From an uncultured Elusimicrobium sp. (GTDB lineage: Bacteria > Elusimicrobiota > Elusimicrobia > Elusimicrobiales > Elusimicrobiaceae): 64,000 bases of DNA. Below the pieces are notes generated by a model, which saw only the letters and a list, made by a program, of their open reading frames with translations, did no database searches and was not told the DNA's origin. Every line of letters begins with the position of its first letter. Positions within the stretch are counted from its first letter, which is position 1. The stretch spans positions 96,156 through 160,155 of the forward strand of contig CALAFB010000082.1 of the NCBI GenBank assembly GCA_937891135.1, read 5' to 3'. Positions 8,992-18,065 of this stretch are shown one piece after another. A program made the translations under genes and the position numbers.

Positions 8992-10980
8992 CTATTTTAA
9001 TTTCATTTGTTTAAGTTCAAATAAACGGTCGCGCAGTTCGGCTGCCAGTTCAAAGTTAAGTGCCTCGGCAGCCTCGCGCATTTGTTGTTCCAAGTCCTTT
9101 TCTAAATGTTTGATATTTTTGACGGTAGGAGTTGGCAGCGTTTCGCTTAAAATACCAAACGCACTGGTTTGGGTTTTGCGTTCAAATTCTTTTAAATCCG
9201 TCTCCGTTTTTTGGATCGTTTTAGGCGTGATGTGATGCTCTTTGTTGTAGGCTTCCTGGATTTCCCGGCGGCGGTTCATTTCATTTAAGGCGTACTTAAT
9301 AGAATCTGTTTGACGGTCTGCATACAAAATCACTTCCCCGCCCACATTACGTGCGGCGCGGCCGGAAATTTGGATTAGCGTAGTGGTGTTACGCAAGAAG
9401 CCTTCGTTATCGGCTCCCAAAATGGCTACGAGCCCTACTTGCGGAATGTCTATTCCTTCACGTAACAGGTTAATACCGACGAGTACATCAAACTCTCCCG
9501 CTTTAAACTGACGTAAAATTTCCACGCGCGCTAACGAATCAATATCACTATGTAAATAGCGCGTTTTAATCTTTTTCTGTAAGAAAAATTCGCTTAAATC
9601 TTCGGCTGTTTTTTTAGTGAGTGCTAATACTAGCGTTCGTTCTGCGCGTTTTTTATGCTCGTAAATTTTTTGGACCAAATGGTCAATTTGCCCTTCGGTG
9701 GAGTGTACAATCACTTTGGGGTCTACGAGCCCGGTCGGGCGGATGACCTGCTCTACAATGTGGTTGCCGCTGACGGTTAGTTCATACGGGCCCGGCGTGG
9801 CAGACACAAAAATAGAGGAGGGCATGAGTGTTTCAAATTCGTCAAATTTTAAGGGGCGGTTGTCTAAGGCCGACGGCAGGCGGAACCCGAAATCTACCAG
9901 CATTTGCTTGCGGGCACGGTCCCCGTTAAACATACCGCGTACTTGCGGCAAGGCCACGTGGGATTCATCTACAAATAATAAAAAATCATCAAATCGTTTG
10001 AAATAGTCTAGTAAACACGCCGGGCGTTGCCCGGGGGCCCGCCCGTCCATATAGCGTGAATAGTTTTCAATACCGCTACAAAAACCGGCTTGGCGGATCA
10101 TTTCCAGGTCATATTCGGTACGTTGTTTAAGACGGTAGGCTTCCATGTCTTTGCCTTGGGCCATTAACTCCGCGTGGCGTATTTCTAAATCTTTTTCAAT
10201 TTGCGTGAGTGCGTGCTGGGTGTCTTCATCGGTAGCCACAAAATGTTTGGCCGGGTAAATCCAGGCTTCGTCTAGCTCGGCTAGTATGTTGCCGGTGATT
10301 GGGTGGATTTCATAAATATGCGCAATTGTTTTGCCGGTAATTTCCACACGAATGGCGTTTTGTGAATACGGCGTCATTACATCGGTAAACGGGCCGCGCA
10401 TGCGGAACTTGCCGGAAGAAAATTCTAACTCGTCACGCTGGTATTGAATTTTAATCAAATGTCCGGAAAGTTGCCCGCGGGTCATTTCGGCCCCTTTCTT
10501 TACGTAAATACGCATTTCATGGAAACTATCCGGCGAACCTATATTGTAAATACACGATACCGACGCAACCACCACAACATCCTTGCGGGTAAGTAGGGAA
10601 GTGGTGGCTTTTAGACGTAATTTATCAATTTGTTCGTTAACGGCAGAATCCTTTTCAATATAGGTATCGGTTTGCGGGATGTAGGCTTCGGGTTGGTAAT
10701 AATCGTAATACGAAATAAAATACTCTACGGCGTTATGCGGGAAAAACTGTTTAAACTCGCCATATAACTGGGCAGCTAATACTTTGTTAGGTGATAAAAT
10801 AAGCGTGGGCCGGTTTAAACGTGTGATCACATTGGCCATGGTAAATGTTTTGCCCGAGCCCGTTACCCCCAGTAAGGTTTGGCGGGTATGCCCGGCTTGT
10901 ACGCCCTTTACCAGCGCGTCAATGGCCTTGGGTTGATCCCCTGCCGGTGTAAAGTTAGAAACAAGTTGAAACTTTGCCAT
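8992..10980 (-). CDS. uvrB: excinuclease ABC subunit B
   Basis: Damage-verifying helicase-like subunit of nucleotide excision repair, 662 aa, normal length. Walker A GVTGSGKT at residues 38-45; the beta-hairpin region around YYDYYQPEAYIP; DEAD-like box FVDESHVALPQ; helicase motif VI QISGRAARN; C-terminal UVR motif in the last 40 residues (EAAEALNFELAAELRDRLFEL), used to contact UvrC. TACAAT lies exactly 6 nt before ATG and no Shine-Dalgarno is seen, so it is a candidate leaderless mRNA. Confidence 0.98.
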   Translation of the reverse strand: MAKFQLVSNFTPAGDQPKAIDALVKGVQAGHTRQTLLGVTGSGKTFTMANVITRLNRPTLILSPNKVLAAQLYGEFKQFFPHNAVEYFISYYDYYQPEAYIPQTDTYIEKDSAVNEQIDKLRLKATTSLLTRKDVVVVASVSCIYNIGSPDSFHEMRIYVKKGAEMTRGQLSGHLIKIQYQRDELEFSSGKFRMRGPFTDVMTPYSQNAIRVEITGKTIAHIYEIHPITGNILAELDEAWIYPAKHFVATDEDTQHALTQIEKDLEIRHAELMAQGKDMEAYRLKQRTEYDLEMIRQAGFCSGIENYSRYMDGRAPGQRPACLLDYFKRFDDFLLFVDESHVALPQVRGMFNGDRARKQMLVDFGFRLPSALDNRPLKFDEFETLMPSSIFVSATPGPYELTVSGNHIVEQVIRPTGLVDPKVIVHSTEGQIDHLVQKIYEHKKRAERTLVLALTKKTAEDLSEFFLQKKIKTRYLHSDIDSLARVEILRQFKAGEFDVLVGINLLREGIDIPQVGLVAILGADNEGFLRNTTTLIQISGRAARNVGGEVILYADRQTDSIKYALNEMNRRREIQEAYNKEHHITPKTIQKTETDLKEFERKTQTSAFGILSETLPTPTVKNIKHLEKDLEQQMREAAEALNFELAAELRDRLFELKQMKLK

Positions 10981-11036
10981 AAAAATATTGTACTTAATTC
11001 CGAAACGCCATACAGGGGGAACCTTCGCATTTATGC

Positions 11037-11042
11037 TATAAT
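11037..11042 (+). promoter_or_regulatory. -10 box of pilin leader copy 2
   Basis: TGC TATAAT (extended -10) 17 bp before the conserved box that opens the leader; predicted transcription start near 11049. No good -35 is visible. Confidence 0.55.
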
Positions 11043-11058
11043 ATTTTTACAATTTTAT

Positions 11059-11256
11059 CTGTTTTTGGAAGCCGTAGAAGATACGGTGCGCTGTAGGAGA
11101 AAACTTACAGCACGCGACGCCAAGAACATCCGGTATTAGGCGCAATGTGAACGGACTAATTACCCGTTTGTGTTGTGCCGAGCGTTTTCCATTTATGTGG
11201 AACTCCACGGCTGTTATATTGGGTTAGCGTCGCGTTGGCCTTGTGTAAGTAGCCGT
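11059..11256 (+). promoter_or_regulatory. structured leader RNA, copy 2 (pilin at 11306)
   Basis: 5' box CTGTTTTTGGAA at 11059-11070, hairpin CCGTA/TACGG with loop GAAGA (11072-11086), a second hairpin GCTGTA/TACAGC, P1 of 9 bp (11112-11120 with 11227-11235, ACGCGACGC/GCGTCGCGT), the conserved CCAAGAAC, and a central hairpin built on CCGTTCACA..GTTGTGCC around ACTAATTA. The P2 3' strand and terminator 5' strand coincide at ACGGCT (11207-11212), which can also pair with AGCCGT at 11251-11256. The downstream start at 11306 has AAGGAG. Confidence 0.8.
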
Positions 11257-11305
11257 ATTTATATTCCTTAAACAGAGAATTGAAAACAAACTAAGGAGTA
11301 TAAAA

Positions 11306-11836
11306 ATGAAAAATAAAAATACCCGGCAGGGTAATATGCAAAGTTGTTTCCCCAAAGGTTTTACGCTAATAGAACTTTTGGTAGTTGTACTGATTATTGG
11401 TATTTTGGCAGCGGTAGCGTTGCCGCAATACCAAAAAGCGGTTAGAAAAGCGCAACTTATGCAAAGCGTGGTTTTGGTTGAAAATATCATGCAAGCTATT
11501 GACCGTTATATACTAGAAAATGGGTTCCAAGATGTTGTATTTTTTGATGTAAGTGGGAAAAACGGTTCAGTAACAGATACTCACTTGCTAGATATAGAGG
11601 TGCCCACAGCAGAACTGAAAGCAAAGGATTTGTATGGATTTGCAAGATGCGATTTGGCCAATGAATACGGAGACCCCACAGAATGTTACTTGAGTTTTCC
11701 AGATTATGCAGACCTCGTTCCTATTAAATGTGCGTCTGACGGAAAATGGCATAAAATCTGCCAAAATGATGAAAAACTTTGTAATGCTATTGGTTGGACA
11801 TATCAAGCAAGTTATGAAGACCCTTGTGCCAGTTAG
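11306..11836 (+). CDS. type IV pilin-like protein
   Basis: Class III prepilin of 176 aa. Leader [18 protein letters not shown], then [20 protein letters not shown] and [13 protein letters not shown]. The leader of 18 residues includes a Cys. The C-terminal domain (about 110 residues) is unrelated at sequence level to the other pilins here except for Cys-containing end motifs ([15 protein letters not shown]). AAGGAG precedes ATG by 7 nt. A structured leader precedes and a strong terminator follows, so it is a single-gene transcript. Confidence 0.93.
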   Translation: MKNKNTRQGNMQSCFPKGFTLIELLVVVLIIGILAAVALPQYQKAVRKAQLMQSVVLVENIMQAIDRYILENGFQDVVFFDVSGKNGSVTDTHLLDIEVPTAELKAKDLYGFARCDLANEYGDPTECYLSFPDYADLVPIKCASDGKWHKICQNDEKLCNAIGWTYQASYEDPCAS

Positions 11837-11870
11837 TGTATCTTTTACTTAACCTAAATCAGACGCTCAT

Positions 11871-11899
11871 ATAACCCGCTCTTTAAAAGAGCGGGTTAT
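11871..11899 (+). terminator. terminator between pilin and dnaE
   Basis: Perfect 13-bp inverted repeat ATAACCCGCTCTT/AAGAGCGGGTTAT with a 3-nt loop between two convergent genes; probably bidirectional. Confidence 0.75.
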
Positions 11900-11919
11900 A
11901 TGAAAGGGATACGTGTGTA

Positions 11920-14900
11920 TTAACGGAAACTCCACGCGTTGCCCATGGTGTTTTCTATGTATTCTAGGAGCCCTTTGTGTAAGTAAATGCGCTTGCTGGT
12001 TTTAATGCGGTGAATTTTTTGGGGATTCTCTTTAGAAGGTACTTCTAAATACACTACCGTGGTGCCTTTGGTTTGGTCCAAATAGTGTTTCAGTTTTTCC
12101 AGGCCAAATTTAGGGTATCCGGCCGGGATACGAATTGTAAATTCATTGGCGGCGGAGGCAATCAGTTCGGTTACGTCGCTTACGTCTTTTAAATTCAGTT
12201 CTACGCGGGCGCTTTCATCATCCACCTTAATATCCCCCATAAAGTTTAAGATAGCATTGGGGGCCAATTTGTCTGCCAGTTCAGCGTATACTTTGGCAAA
12301 ACAGTTGACGGATAAAGACCCGGTACAATCCTCAATCACAAACTGGCACCATTCTTTTTTCTCTTTATTTTGACGTTTTTTAAATAATGTAATAATCCCT
12401 AGTACATTTAAACGCCCGCTGGCTTTTCCGTCTAGAATATCAATAATGGGCGTACATTTAAGATGCGCCAGGTTGGCCTGGTATTTGGCGATGGGGTGCC
12501 CGCTAAAAAACAACCCTAATACTTCTTTTTCGTTAAACAATAATTCTTTTTGCGTAAGCGGACGCACTTTAACAGGTTCCGGTTTTTTGACGCTTAGCAC
12601 GGTGGAAAAGTCATCCCCAAATAAATTGCCCACGTTATTTTCTTTTTCTTTGGCAATTAAGTGCGCTACGTCTACCGCATTATCAATGTTGGCTAAAATG
12701 TGTGCCCGGCTTTCTTTGGGGTCTTTGCCGGGAAATAAACTATCTAACGCGCCGGCTTTAGCTAAACTTTCAATCGTTTTTTTATTGGCTTGGAATAAAT
12801 CAATGCGCGCGCATAAATCATCTAAAGACGTATACGGCCCGTCTTTTTCACGCTCTTTAACAATAGAAATGCACCCTTCCGTGCCCGCATTTTTAATGGC
12901 TTCCAGCGCATAGCGGATGTATTCTTTGCCGTCCTTTTGCTCTACGGAAAATTCCGGCTGAGACGCATTTACATCCGGCGGCAACGTCTCAAACCCCATT
13001 TTACGGGCTTCTTCCAAATATGTAACAATTTTATTTTCTTTGTCTTCGGCCCCAATGGCGTTGTGCCCAATTTCGTTAGTTAAGGCAGAGCACATAAACT
13101 CAATCGGATAATTGGCTTTAAGATACGCTGTTTGATACGTTACCAAGGCATACGCATAGGAGTGGGATTTATTAAACCCATACCCGGCAAACGCTTTCAT
13201 TTGTTCATAAATATGCGTGGCGATTTTTTCGGAAATTTTATTTTTAGCACACCCTTCCACAAATTTTTTACCAAACTTTTCCATGACGTCCAGTTTCTTT
13301 TTCCCCATGGCTTTGCGTAGTGTATCGGCCTCGCCGGGGGTAAACCCACCTAAAAGTTTGGAAATCTGCATGATTTGCTCTTGGTACACCATACAACCGT
13401 ATGTATCTTTTAATACTTCTTCCAAAAGCGGCGTTTCATACGTAATTTTTTCCTGCCCGTTTTTGCGCCGCACGAACATATCCATCATGCCCGATTCCAT
13501 CGGCCCCGGGCGGTACAACGCTACAAGCGCGGACAAATCACTAAATTCACTAGGTTGGATTTTTTTAATTAAATCACGCATGCCGCCGCTTTCTAACTGG
13601 AAAATTCCCAGCGTTTTACATGCGGAAAGCATATCATACGTCTTTTTGTCATCTAGCGGGATTTGGTTAATGTCAAAATCCGGGTTGTGGCGGGCACGAA
13701 CCATTTTTTCGGCGTTATCAATAACGGTTAAGGTACGTAACCCCAAAAAGTCCATTTTAAGGAGCCCTAAGTTAGAGCACGGCTCCCCTTCAAATTGCGT
13801 AGTAATAGATTCTTTGGCCCCGCGGGCTAAAGGAACATATTCGCTGACCGGGTCGCGCGTAATGAGTACGCCGGCCGCGTGAATCCCCGTGTGGCGTTTG
13901 AGTCCTTCCAACTTACGGGCCATATCGTACAATTTTTTGGCTTGCGGGTTGGTATCAATGGCGTTTTTAAGTTCGTTAATTTCAAGGGCTTTTTCCAACG
14001 TCATTTTGGGGTCATTGGGAATCATTTTGGTTAAACGGTTGGCTTCGGCAAGCGGCACTTCCATGGCGCGGGCCACGTCTTTAAGTACCAGTTTGGCCTT
14101 CATCGTTCCAAACGTAATAATTTGCGACACCCGGTCTGCCCCGTATTTACCGCGCACGTAATCAATTACGCGTTCGCGCCCGGCGTCAGACATATCAATA
14201 TCCAAATCCGGCATGCTGACACGGTCCGGGTTTAAAAAGCGTTCAAATAAGAGTTTATTGACAATCGGGTCAATGCGTGTAATATCCAAACTATACGCCA
14301 CTAAGGACCCGGCCCCGGACCCGCGCCCCGGCCCTATTGGGATTCCGTTGGCACGTGCCCAGTTAATAAAATCACTCACAATTAAAAAGTAGCAGTCAAA
14401 GCCCATGGTAATAATGACGTTGAACTCGTACTCTAATTGTTTCCAATAATGCTCCGGCACGTTGCCGTGCATTTTCTGAACTAGGCCCTTGCGGCATAAA
14501 TCTTTAAAATACTCGGCCGAGTTGGGAAACTCCGGCGGGATATCAAACTTCGGTAAAATAAAACCGTGTTTGGGGAATTGTAAATCACACTTTTCGGCAA
14601 CCGCTAATGTGTTGCTACAAGCTTCGGGCGTGTGGGAAAATAAGCCGCACATTTCATCCGGCGATTTAAAATACAACTCGTGGGACATTTGCATGCGGTG
14701 CGGGTCATTTAAGGTTTTTCCCGTAGCAATACACACGTGAATATCGTGGGCTTCCCAATCTTCTTTTTTTTCGTAGTGGCAATCATTGGTGGCAACCAGC
14801 GGAATCCCTGTCCGTTTGGCTACGTCTTTAAGTAAGGGAATGGATTCTATTTCTTCGCGGATGCCGTGGTCCATGAGTTCTATATAATAGTTCCCTTTGC

Positions 14901-15411
14901 CAAAAATGTCTTCGTATTGTTTAGCAAACGCGCAGGCTTTGTCAAACCCGTTTACGCTGCGTACATATTGGGACAAGAGCCCTTTTAAACAGCCGGATAA
15001 ACATAACAGCCCACCGGAATGTTTGGCAAGTAGTTCCGTATCAATACGCGGGTGATAATAAAACCCGTTTACCCACGCAAGAGAATTTAATTTGACTAAA
15101 TTTTGATATCCTTCGTGGTTGCGGGCTAGCAAGGTAAGGTGCCCGGTAAGGGATTTATCTTTGACGTTATATTTCCCTTCCGTAACGTAAAACTCGCACC
15201 CCACGAGCGGTTTTAATCCTGCTGCCGTAGCAGATTCATAAAAATCCAACGCGCCGTACATATTTCCGTGGTCCGTAAGGCCCATCGCTTTAATACCTTG
15301 TGCGGCTAACCCTTGCAAGAATTTGGACGGTTTGTGGTTTTCGGAAATGCGGAGCATACCGTCCAATAACGAATAGTCGCTATGGTTGTGGAGTTGTACA
15401 AATTCTGCCAT
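11920..15411 (-). CDS. dnaE: DNA polymerase III alpha subunit
   Basis: Replicative DNA polymerase catalytic subunit, 1163 aa. N-terminal PHP domain begins FVQLHNHSDYSLLDG; the palm carries the acidic motif PDLDIDMSD; the fingers and tudor regions follow (GFNKSHSYAYALVTYQTAYLK), with an OB fold near residues 990-1070 (LNVLGIITLFKKRQNK). Normal DnaE length. Start taken at the ATG at 15411; the open frame reaches four codons further only through a TTG. The upstream sequence is shared with the divergent NUDIX gene (30 bp between starts). Confidence 0.97.
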   Translation of the reverse strand: MAEFVQLHNHSDYSLLDGMLRISENHKPSKFLQGLAAQGIKAMGLTDHGNMYGALDFYESATAAGLKPLVGCEFYVTEGKYNVKDKSLTGHLTLLARNHEGYQNLVKLNSLAWVNGFYYHPRIDTELLAKHSGGLLCLSGCLKGLLSQYVRSVNGFDKACAFAKQYEDIFGKGNYYIELMDHGIREEIESIPLLKDVAKRTGIPLVATNDCHYEKKEDWEAHDIHVCIATGKTLNDPHRMQMSHELYFKSPDEMCGLFSHTPEACSNTLAVAEKCDLQFPKHGFILPKFDIPPEFPNSAEYFKDLCRKGLVQKMHGNVPEHYWKQLEYEFNVIITMGFDCYFLIVSDFINWARANGIPIGPGRGSGAGSLVAYSLDITRIDPIVNKLLFERFLNPDRVSMPDLDIDMSDAGRERVIDYVRGKYGADRVSQIITFGTMKAKLVLKDVARAMEVPLAEANRLTKMIPNDPKMTLEKALEINELKNAIDTNPQAKKLYDMARKLEGLKRHTGIHAAGVLITRDPVSEYVPLARGAKESITTQFEGEPCSNLGLLKMDFLGLRTLTVIDNAEKMVRARHNPDFDINQIPLDDKKTYDMLSACKTLGIFQLESGGMRDLIKKIQPSEFSDLSALVALYRPGPMESGMMDMFVRRKNGQEKITYETPLLEEVLKDTYGCMVYQEQIMQISKLLGGFTPGEADTLRKAMGKKKLDVMEKFGKKFVEGCAKNKISEKIATHIYEQMKAFAGYGFNKSHSYAYALVTYQTAYLKANYPIEFMCSALTNEIGHNAIGAEDKENKIVTYLEEARKMGFETLPPDVNASQPEFSVEQKDGKEYIRYALEAIKNAGTEGCISIVKEREKDGPYTSLDDLCARIDLFQANKKTIESLAKAGALDSLFPGKDPKESRAHILANIDNAVDVAHLIAKEKENNVGNLFGDDFSTVLSVKKPEPVKVRPLTQKELLFNEKEVLGLFFSGHPIAKYQANLAHLKCTPIIDILDGKASGRLNVLGIITLFKKRQNKEKKEWCQFVIEDCTGSLSVNCFAKVYAELADKLAPNAILNFMGDIKVDDESARVELNLKDVSDVTELIASAANEFTIRIPAGYPKFGLEKLKHYLDQTKGTTVVYLEVPSKENPQKIHRIKTSKRIYLHKGLLEYIENTMGNAWSFR

Positions 15412-15441
15412 AAGAAAGTCCAAATTTTATAAGATGTGCTT

Positions 15442-15978
15442 ATGAAACATTATAGTAAATTAAAAGAAACAAAAATTGCCAGCAAAACGTTATTTAAGGG
15501 CATTGTCGGCGTAAAATTTGATACTGTAAAACTTATTAACGGCCATACCGCCACACGCCTATATTTAGACCATAAAGGGGCTAGTGCCGTATTGCCTGTA
15601 GAAGGGGAATATATCTATTTAGTACAACAATACCGCTATCCGGTGGGTAGAGTAACGTGGGAAATCCCGGCCGGCAAGCGTGAAAAAGACCAAACATTCG
15701 CGCAATGTGCCCGGGCCGAGTTAAAACAAGAAACCGGGATGACGGCGCGCAGCCTCAAAAAGGTGCTGATGTTTCATCCGTCCAATGCGTTTTCCAGCGA
15801 AGAACTGCACCTATATGTAGCCACAGGGCTCAAGCGCGGAAAGGACAGCCCGGATGAGGACGAATTTATCAACTTAAAAAAATTTCCCCTTTCCCATGCA
15901 TACCGCATGCTTGAAAAAGGGGAAATTAACGACGCCAAAACCATTATTATGCTGCAATGGTGGAAGTTGCACAAATAA
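15442..15978 (+). CDS. NUDIX hydrolase, ADP-ribose pyrophosphatase-like
   Basis: 178 aa hydrolase of nucleoside-diphosphate derivatives. It resembles ADP-ribose pyrophosphatases: YRYPVGRVTWEIPAGK upstream of the NUDIX box, then GKREKDQTFAQCARAELKQ-ETGM. The box deviates from the consensus: the REUxEE part reads AELKQE, so the Arg and one Glu are replaced, which may change metal binding. Start at ATG 15442; a TAAGAT sits 6 nt upstream, again without a Shine-Dalgarno. It is divergent from dnaE and not in an operon. Confidence 0.85.
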   Translation: MKHYSKLKETKIASKTLFKGIVGVKFDTVKLINGHTATRLYLDHKGASAVLPVEGEYIYLVQQYRYPVGRVTWEIPAGKREKDQTFAQCARAELKQETGMTARSLKKVLMFHPSNAFSSEELHLYVATGLKRGKDSPDEDEFINLKKFPLSHAYRMLEKGEINDAKTIIMLQWWKLHK

Positions 15979-16014
15979 CCAATTGTTTTTATGAAGGTTT
16001 GTAGTTTTTGAGCA

Positions 16015-16776
16015 TTATTTAGAACATAATTCACTCCAGACATTGTCTCCAACTCGATTAGGATAACCCAGTTTAGCGCATCTGTCGCAAGAATAAAACT
16101 GGGAGCAAAAGAATCCACTAACCGGCATTCTTGTTTCCGACATGGTGTGATCTGGATTATATGTTCGCTTTTCAATTACGCTAGACGGAGCATAGTAATA
16201 CACAAACATTTTGGTGCCAGAATTAGTAGTAGCAGATACATCGGCTGAAGATATTCTATACTCACAAGATGTATCATTATTGCCAAATATTCCAGGAATT
16301 AGTTTGCAGGCGGGTATTTCTATGTCTAATTCATCAAGACTACAAGTTCCATCATGTTGTAGTTTACAAGCAGCCGCTGCAGTACCAATGGCTTTCATTG
16401 TAGTTTCATATTCCGCTACACGTGCCTTTATTACAGCTTTATTATATTGTGGTAATGCCACAGCTGCTAAAATACCGATGATTAGTACGACTACCAACAG
16501 TTCTATGAGCGTAAAACCGCCAAGATTCCCCCTCATCCCGGTGCTAACGCACGCGGCCTTCTCCCTCATGGGGAAGGATTCCCTCTCCCTAGAGGGAGAG
16601 GATGTCCGTAGGACAGGTGAGGGGGAATTGAATGAGGTCATCCTGAAAAGTTTCTGTTCAGGATCTTCTCCTTGTGATTTACAAGCGGATGAGATGCTGA
16701 GCAACAACTTTTCAGCATGACGATTAGGTGTACTTGTTTGTTGCGTTTCACCCCGCCGGGTATTTGTATTTTTCAT
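16015..16776 (-). CDS. type IV pilin-like protein with a repeat-expanded prepilin leader
   Basis: 253 aa, but the mature pilin begins only at residue 88 (GGFTLIELL). The first nine residues MKNTNTRRG equal the normal short leader of other pilins here; about 78 residues are inserted in frame between them and the processing Gly. The insert is made of palindromic repeats (16525-16628 and 16641-16718) and has a low-complexity, Ser/Arg/Pro-rich translation. The mature part is normal: hydrophobic helix, ALPQYNKAVIKARVAEYE and a Cys-rich end (FCSQFYSCDRCAKLG). Prepilin peptidase would remove the insert if it still recognises the site. A structured leader lies upstream. Confidence 0.88.
   Translation of the reverse strand: MKNTNTRRGETQQTSTPNRHAEKLLLSISSACKSQGEDPEQKLFRMTSFNSPSPVLRTSSPSRERESFPMREKAACVSTGMRGNLGGFTLIELLVVVLIIGILAAVALPQYNKAVIKARVAEYETTMKAIGTAAAACKLQHDGTCSLDELDIEIPACKLIPGIFGNNDTSCEYRISSADVSATTNSGTKMFVYYYAPSSVIEKRTYNPDHTMSETRMPVSGFFCSQFYSCDRCAKLGYPNRVGDNVWSELCSK
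16525..16628. repeat. palindromic repeat element inside a pilin gene
   Basis: 104-bp imperfect palindrome ending in ATTCCCCCTCA and TGAGGGGGAAT, with a perfect inner hairpin CTCTCCCT-AG-AGGGAGAG (16583-16600). Its length keeps the pilin frame open. It resembles short non-autonomous palindromic elements that can sit in coding sequence, such as Rickettsia palindromic elements; relation to any named family is not shown. Confidence 0.8.
16641..16718. repeat. twin-hairpin repeat inside a pilin gene
   Basis: Two small hairpins: TCCTGAA/TTCAGGA (16641-16663) and ATGCTGA/TCAGCAT (16694-16718). The same arrangement occurs at 24270-24345 in another pilin gene at the same codon position relative to the prepilin cleavage site, which marks it as a dispersed element. 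Confidence 0.7.
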
Positions 16777-16810
16777 GTGTTATTTCCTTATTTTAAGTTG
16801 CCGAGCCCAA

Positions 16811-17020
16811 ACAAAAACGGCTACTTTGCGTGAGCTAATGCAAGTAACCCAATACAAAATAACCGTGGACTGTCATTTCTTCAAATGGCAAACACTCAGC
16901 ACAAAACAAACGGGTAATTAGTCCGTTTAAGTTGTGCCTTATACAGTTATTTTTGGACTTGCATTATGCCTGTATCACTACAAGCTCTTTGTGCCCCGTA
17001 GGCACAATTCCAAAAACAGA
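16811..17020 (-). promoter_or_regulatory. structured leader RNA, copy 3 (pilin at 16015)
   Basis: P1 is 10 bp: TAATGCAAGT (16836-16845) with ACTTGCATTA (16957-16966). P2 is AAAATAAC (16856-16863) with GTTATTTT (16946-16953). The 5' hairpin is TTGTGCC/GGCACAA with a 5-nt loop (16989-17007), next to the box CCAAAAACAG. A central hairpin GCACAA..CAAACGG/CCGTTT..TTGTGC matches that of copy 2. The terminator-like 3' strand ACGGCT (16817-16822, AGCCGT on the transcript) is followed by five T and can pair with AACCGT (16861-16866). Confidence 0.8.
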
Positions 17021-17034
17021 ATGGAAATTTTTAA

Positions 17035-17061
17035 TTACTACTTTCCCATTCTACATAATTT
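17035..17061 (-). promoter_or_regulatory. conserved promoter block upstream of leader copy 3
   Basis: A 27-bp block also found at 24624-24650 and 30490-30516, always 15-16 bp before the leader box. On the transcript strand it reads AAATTATGTAGAAT followed by a purine-rich stretch and AGTAA. The TAGAAT may be a -10 element. Confidence 0.55.
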
Positions 17062-17150
17062 CTTTCTTGTTTGGGATATTTCATACAACTTGTAAAATGC
17101 TACAATACGTATCATTGCAATAATTCCCGCAAGTTTGGGGTTATAGGGAT

Positions 17151-18011
17151 ATGAAGAAACTAATTTTAGCCGGATTGTTGTTGTTCCCCTGGGGAACGGT
17201 TGTGCGCGCACAGGACGTGGCAACGGTTGCTGTGCTGTCTTATTCGGCGGATCAACTAGCCGCCAAATTTGAAGGAAAAAATCGTAAGGATATCGTAAAA
17301 GATATTTCTACTGTGCCTACGTATGAACGTACATTCACGTCGGCAGACGGTACGGAATATGAAGTGGTGCGGTATGGCAAAATGAGTGATGAATACCGCG
17401 TATTTTTGTTTCAATTTAAATGGCCGCAACCGCTGGTAGCCGTAGCGGATAATGCCAAAGGCGTGCTGGCTTTAAACGAAAAATACCAGTTAGACATTCC
17501 GCTTTCCCAGCAAGACCTTACCCGCCGTATGCGTAACCCGGTTATTACAACGGTTACGGATGTAGCAAATAACACGGAATATCAGGCCTACCAAAACGGG
17601 CGTGAGTTTTATTTGTTCCAAAACGGGATGCTCGTGCAGGAATTTGATAACGCGCAGGACTTTTCGGCCTTTATGTCTGCCATAACGGCTTCTAATTCGG
17701 CGTATGCAGCCCAGCAGGCTCAAGAACAAACTGCGTTAGAACAAGCCCGGTTAAACCAACAAACTGCCTATAATAATGCCCATACCCGTACGTATTATTA
17801 CGGACCGTCTTTGGGGACGGTTGTTGTAGGAGGAGTATTGTTGGATTCTATATATCACCACCGTCATCACCGTCCGCCACACCATGTTTCCCCGCCGCCA
17901 CACCGCAATCCTCCGTCGCGCCGCCCGGGTTTAACACCCCTTAGGCCTAGCGGACCCCCGCGCGGTACGCCGCTCATCCGGGATGTAGATGGTAAATTTA
18001 TGCGGCACTAA
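17151..18011 (+). CDS. secreted protein with His/Pro-rich tail, paralogue of the protein at 2355
   Basis: 286 aa, no known function. A signal peptide ends at VVRAQD (about residue 23). A 130-residue domain follows that matches the protein at 2355: YSADQLAAKFEGK, DGTEYEVVRYG, YRVFLFQFKWPQPLVAVADN and FYLFQNGMLVQEF. Then comes an Ala/Gln-rich helical stretch (AAQQAQEQTALEQARLNQQ), a short hydrophobic segment (GTVVVGGVLLDSIY), and a tail of about 50 residues rich in His, Pro and Arg (HHRHHRPPHH). The His cluster could bind metal; this is inference. Single-gene transcript closed by a strong terminator. Confidence 0.85.
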   Translation: MKKLILAGLLLFPWGTVVRAQDVATVAVLSYSADQLAAKFEGKNRKDIVKDISTVPTYERTFTSADGTEYEVVRYGKMSDEYRVFLFQFKWPQPLVAVADNAKGVLALNEKYQLDIPLSQQDLTRRMRNPVITTVTDVANNTEYQAYQNGREFYLFQNGMLVQEFDNAQDFSAFMSAITASNSAYAAQQAQEQTALEQARLNQQTAYNNAHTRTYYYGPSLGTVVVGGVLLDSIYHHRHHRPPHHVSPPPHRNPPSRRPGLTPLRPSGPPRGTPLIRDVDGKFMRH

Positions 18012-18015
18012 TTCA

Positions 18016-18051
18016 AAAAATACGCGTTCTAAAATAAGAACGCGTATTTTT
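18016..18051 (+). terminator. terminator after the His-rich secreted protein
   Basis: Perfect 15-bp inverted repeat AAAAATACGCGTTCT/AGAACGCGTATTTTT with a 6-nt loop and its own T-run, directly followed by the -10 box of the next gene. Confidence 0.85.
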
Positions 18052-18059
18052 GCTATACT
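18052..18059 (+). promoter_or_regulatory. extended -10 of the AI-2E permease gene
   Basis: TGC TATACT (18051-18059) exactly 6 nt before ATG 18066, with no Shine-Dalgarno between them; suggests a leaderless mRNA for this operon. Confidence 0.5.
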
Positions 18060-18065
18060 AATACT

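Noticed and set aside
12446..13882. Long open frames on the plus strand inside dnaE
   Set aside because: Antisense shadows of dnaE, rich in Ser and Phe as expected of reverse-frame translation.
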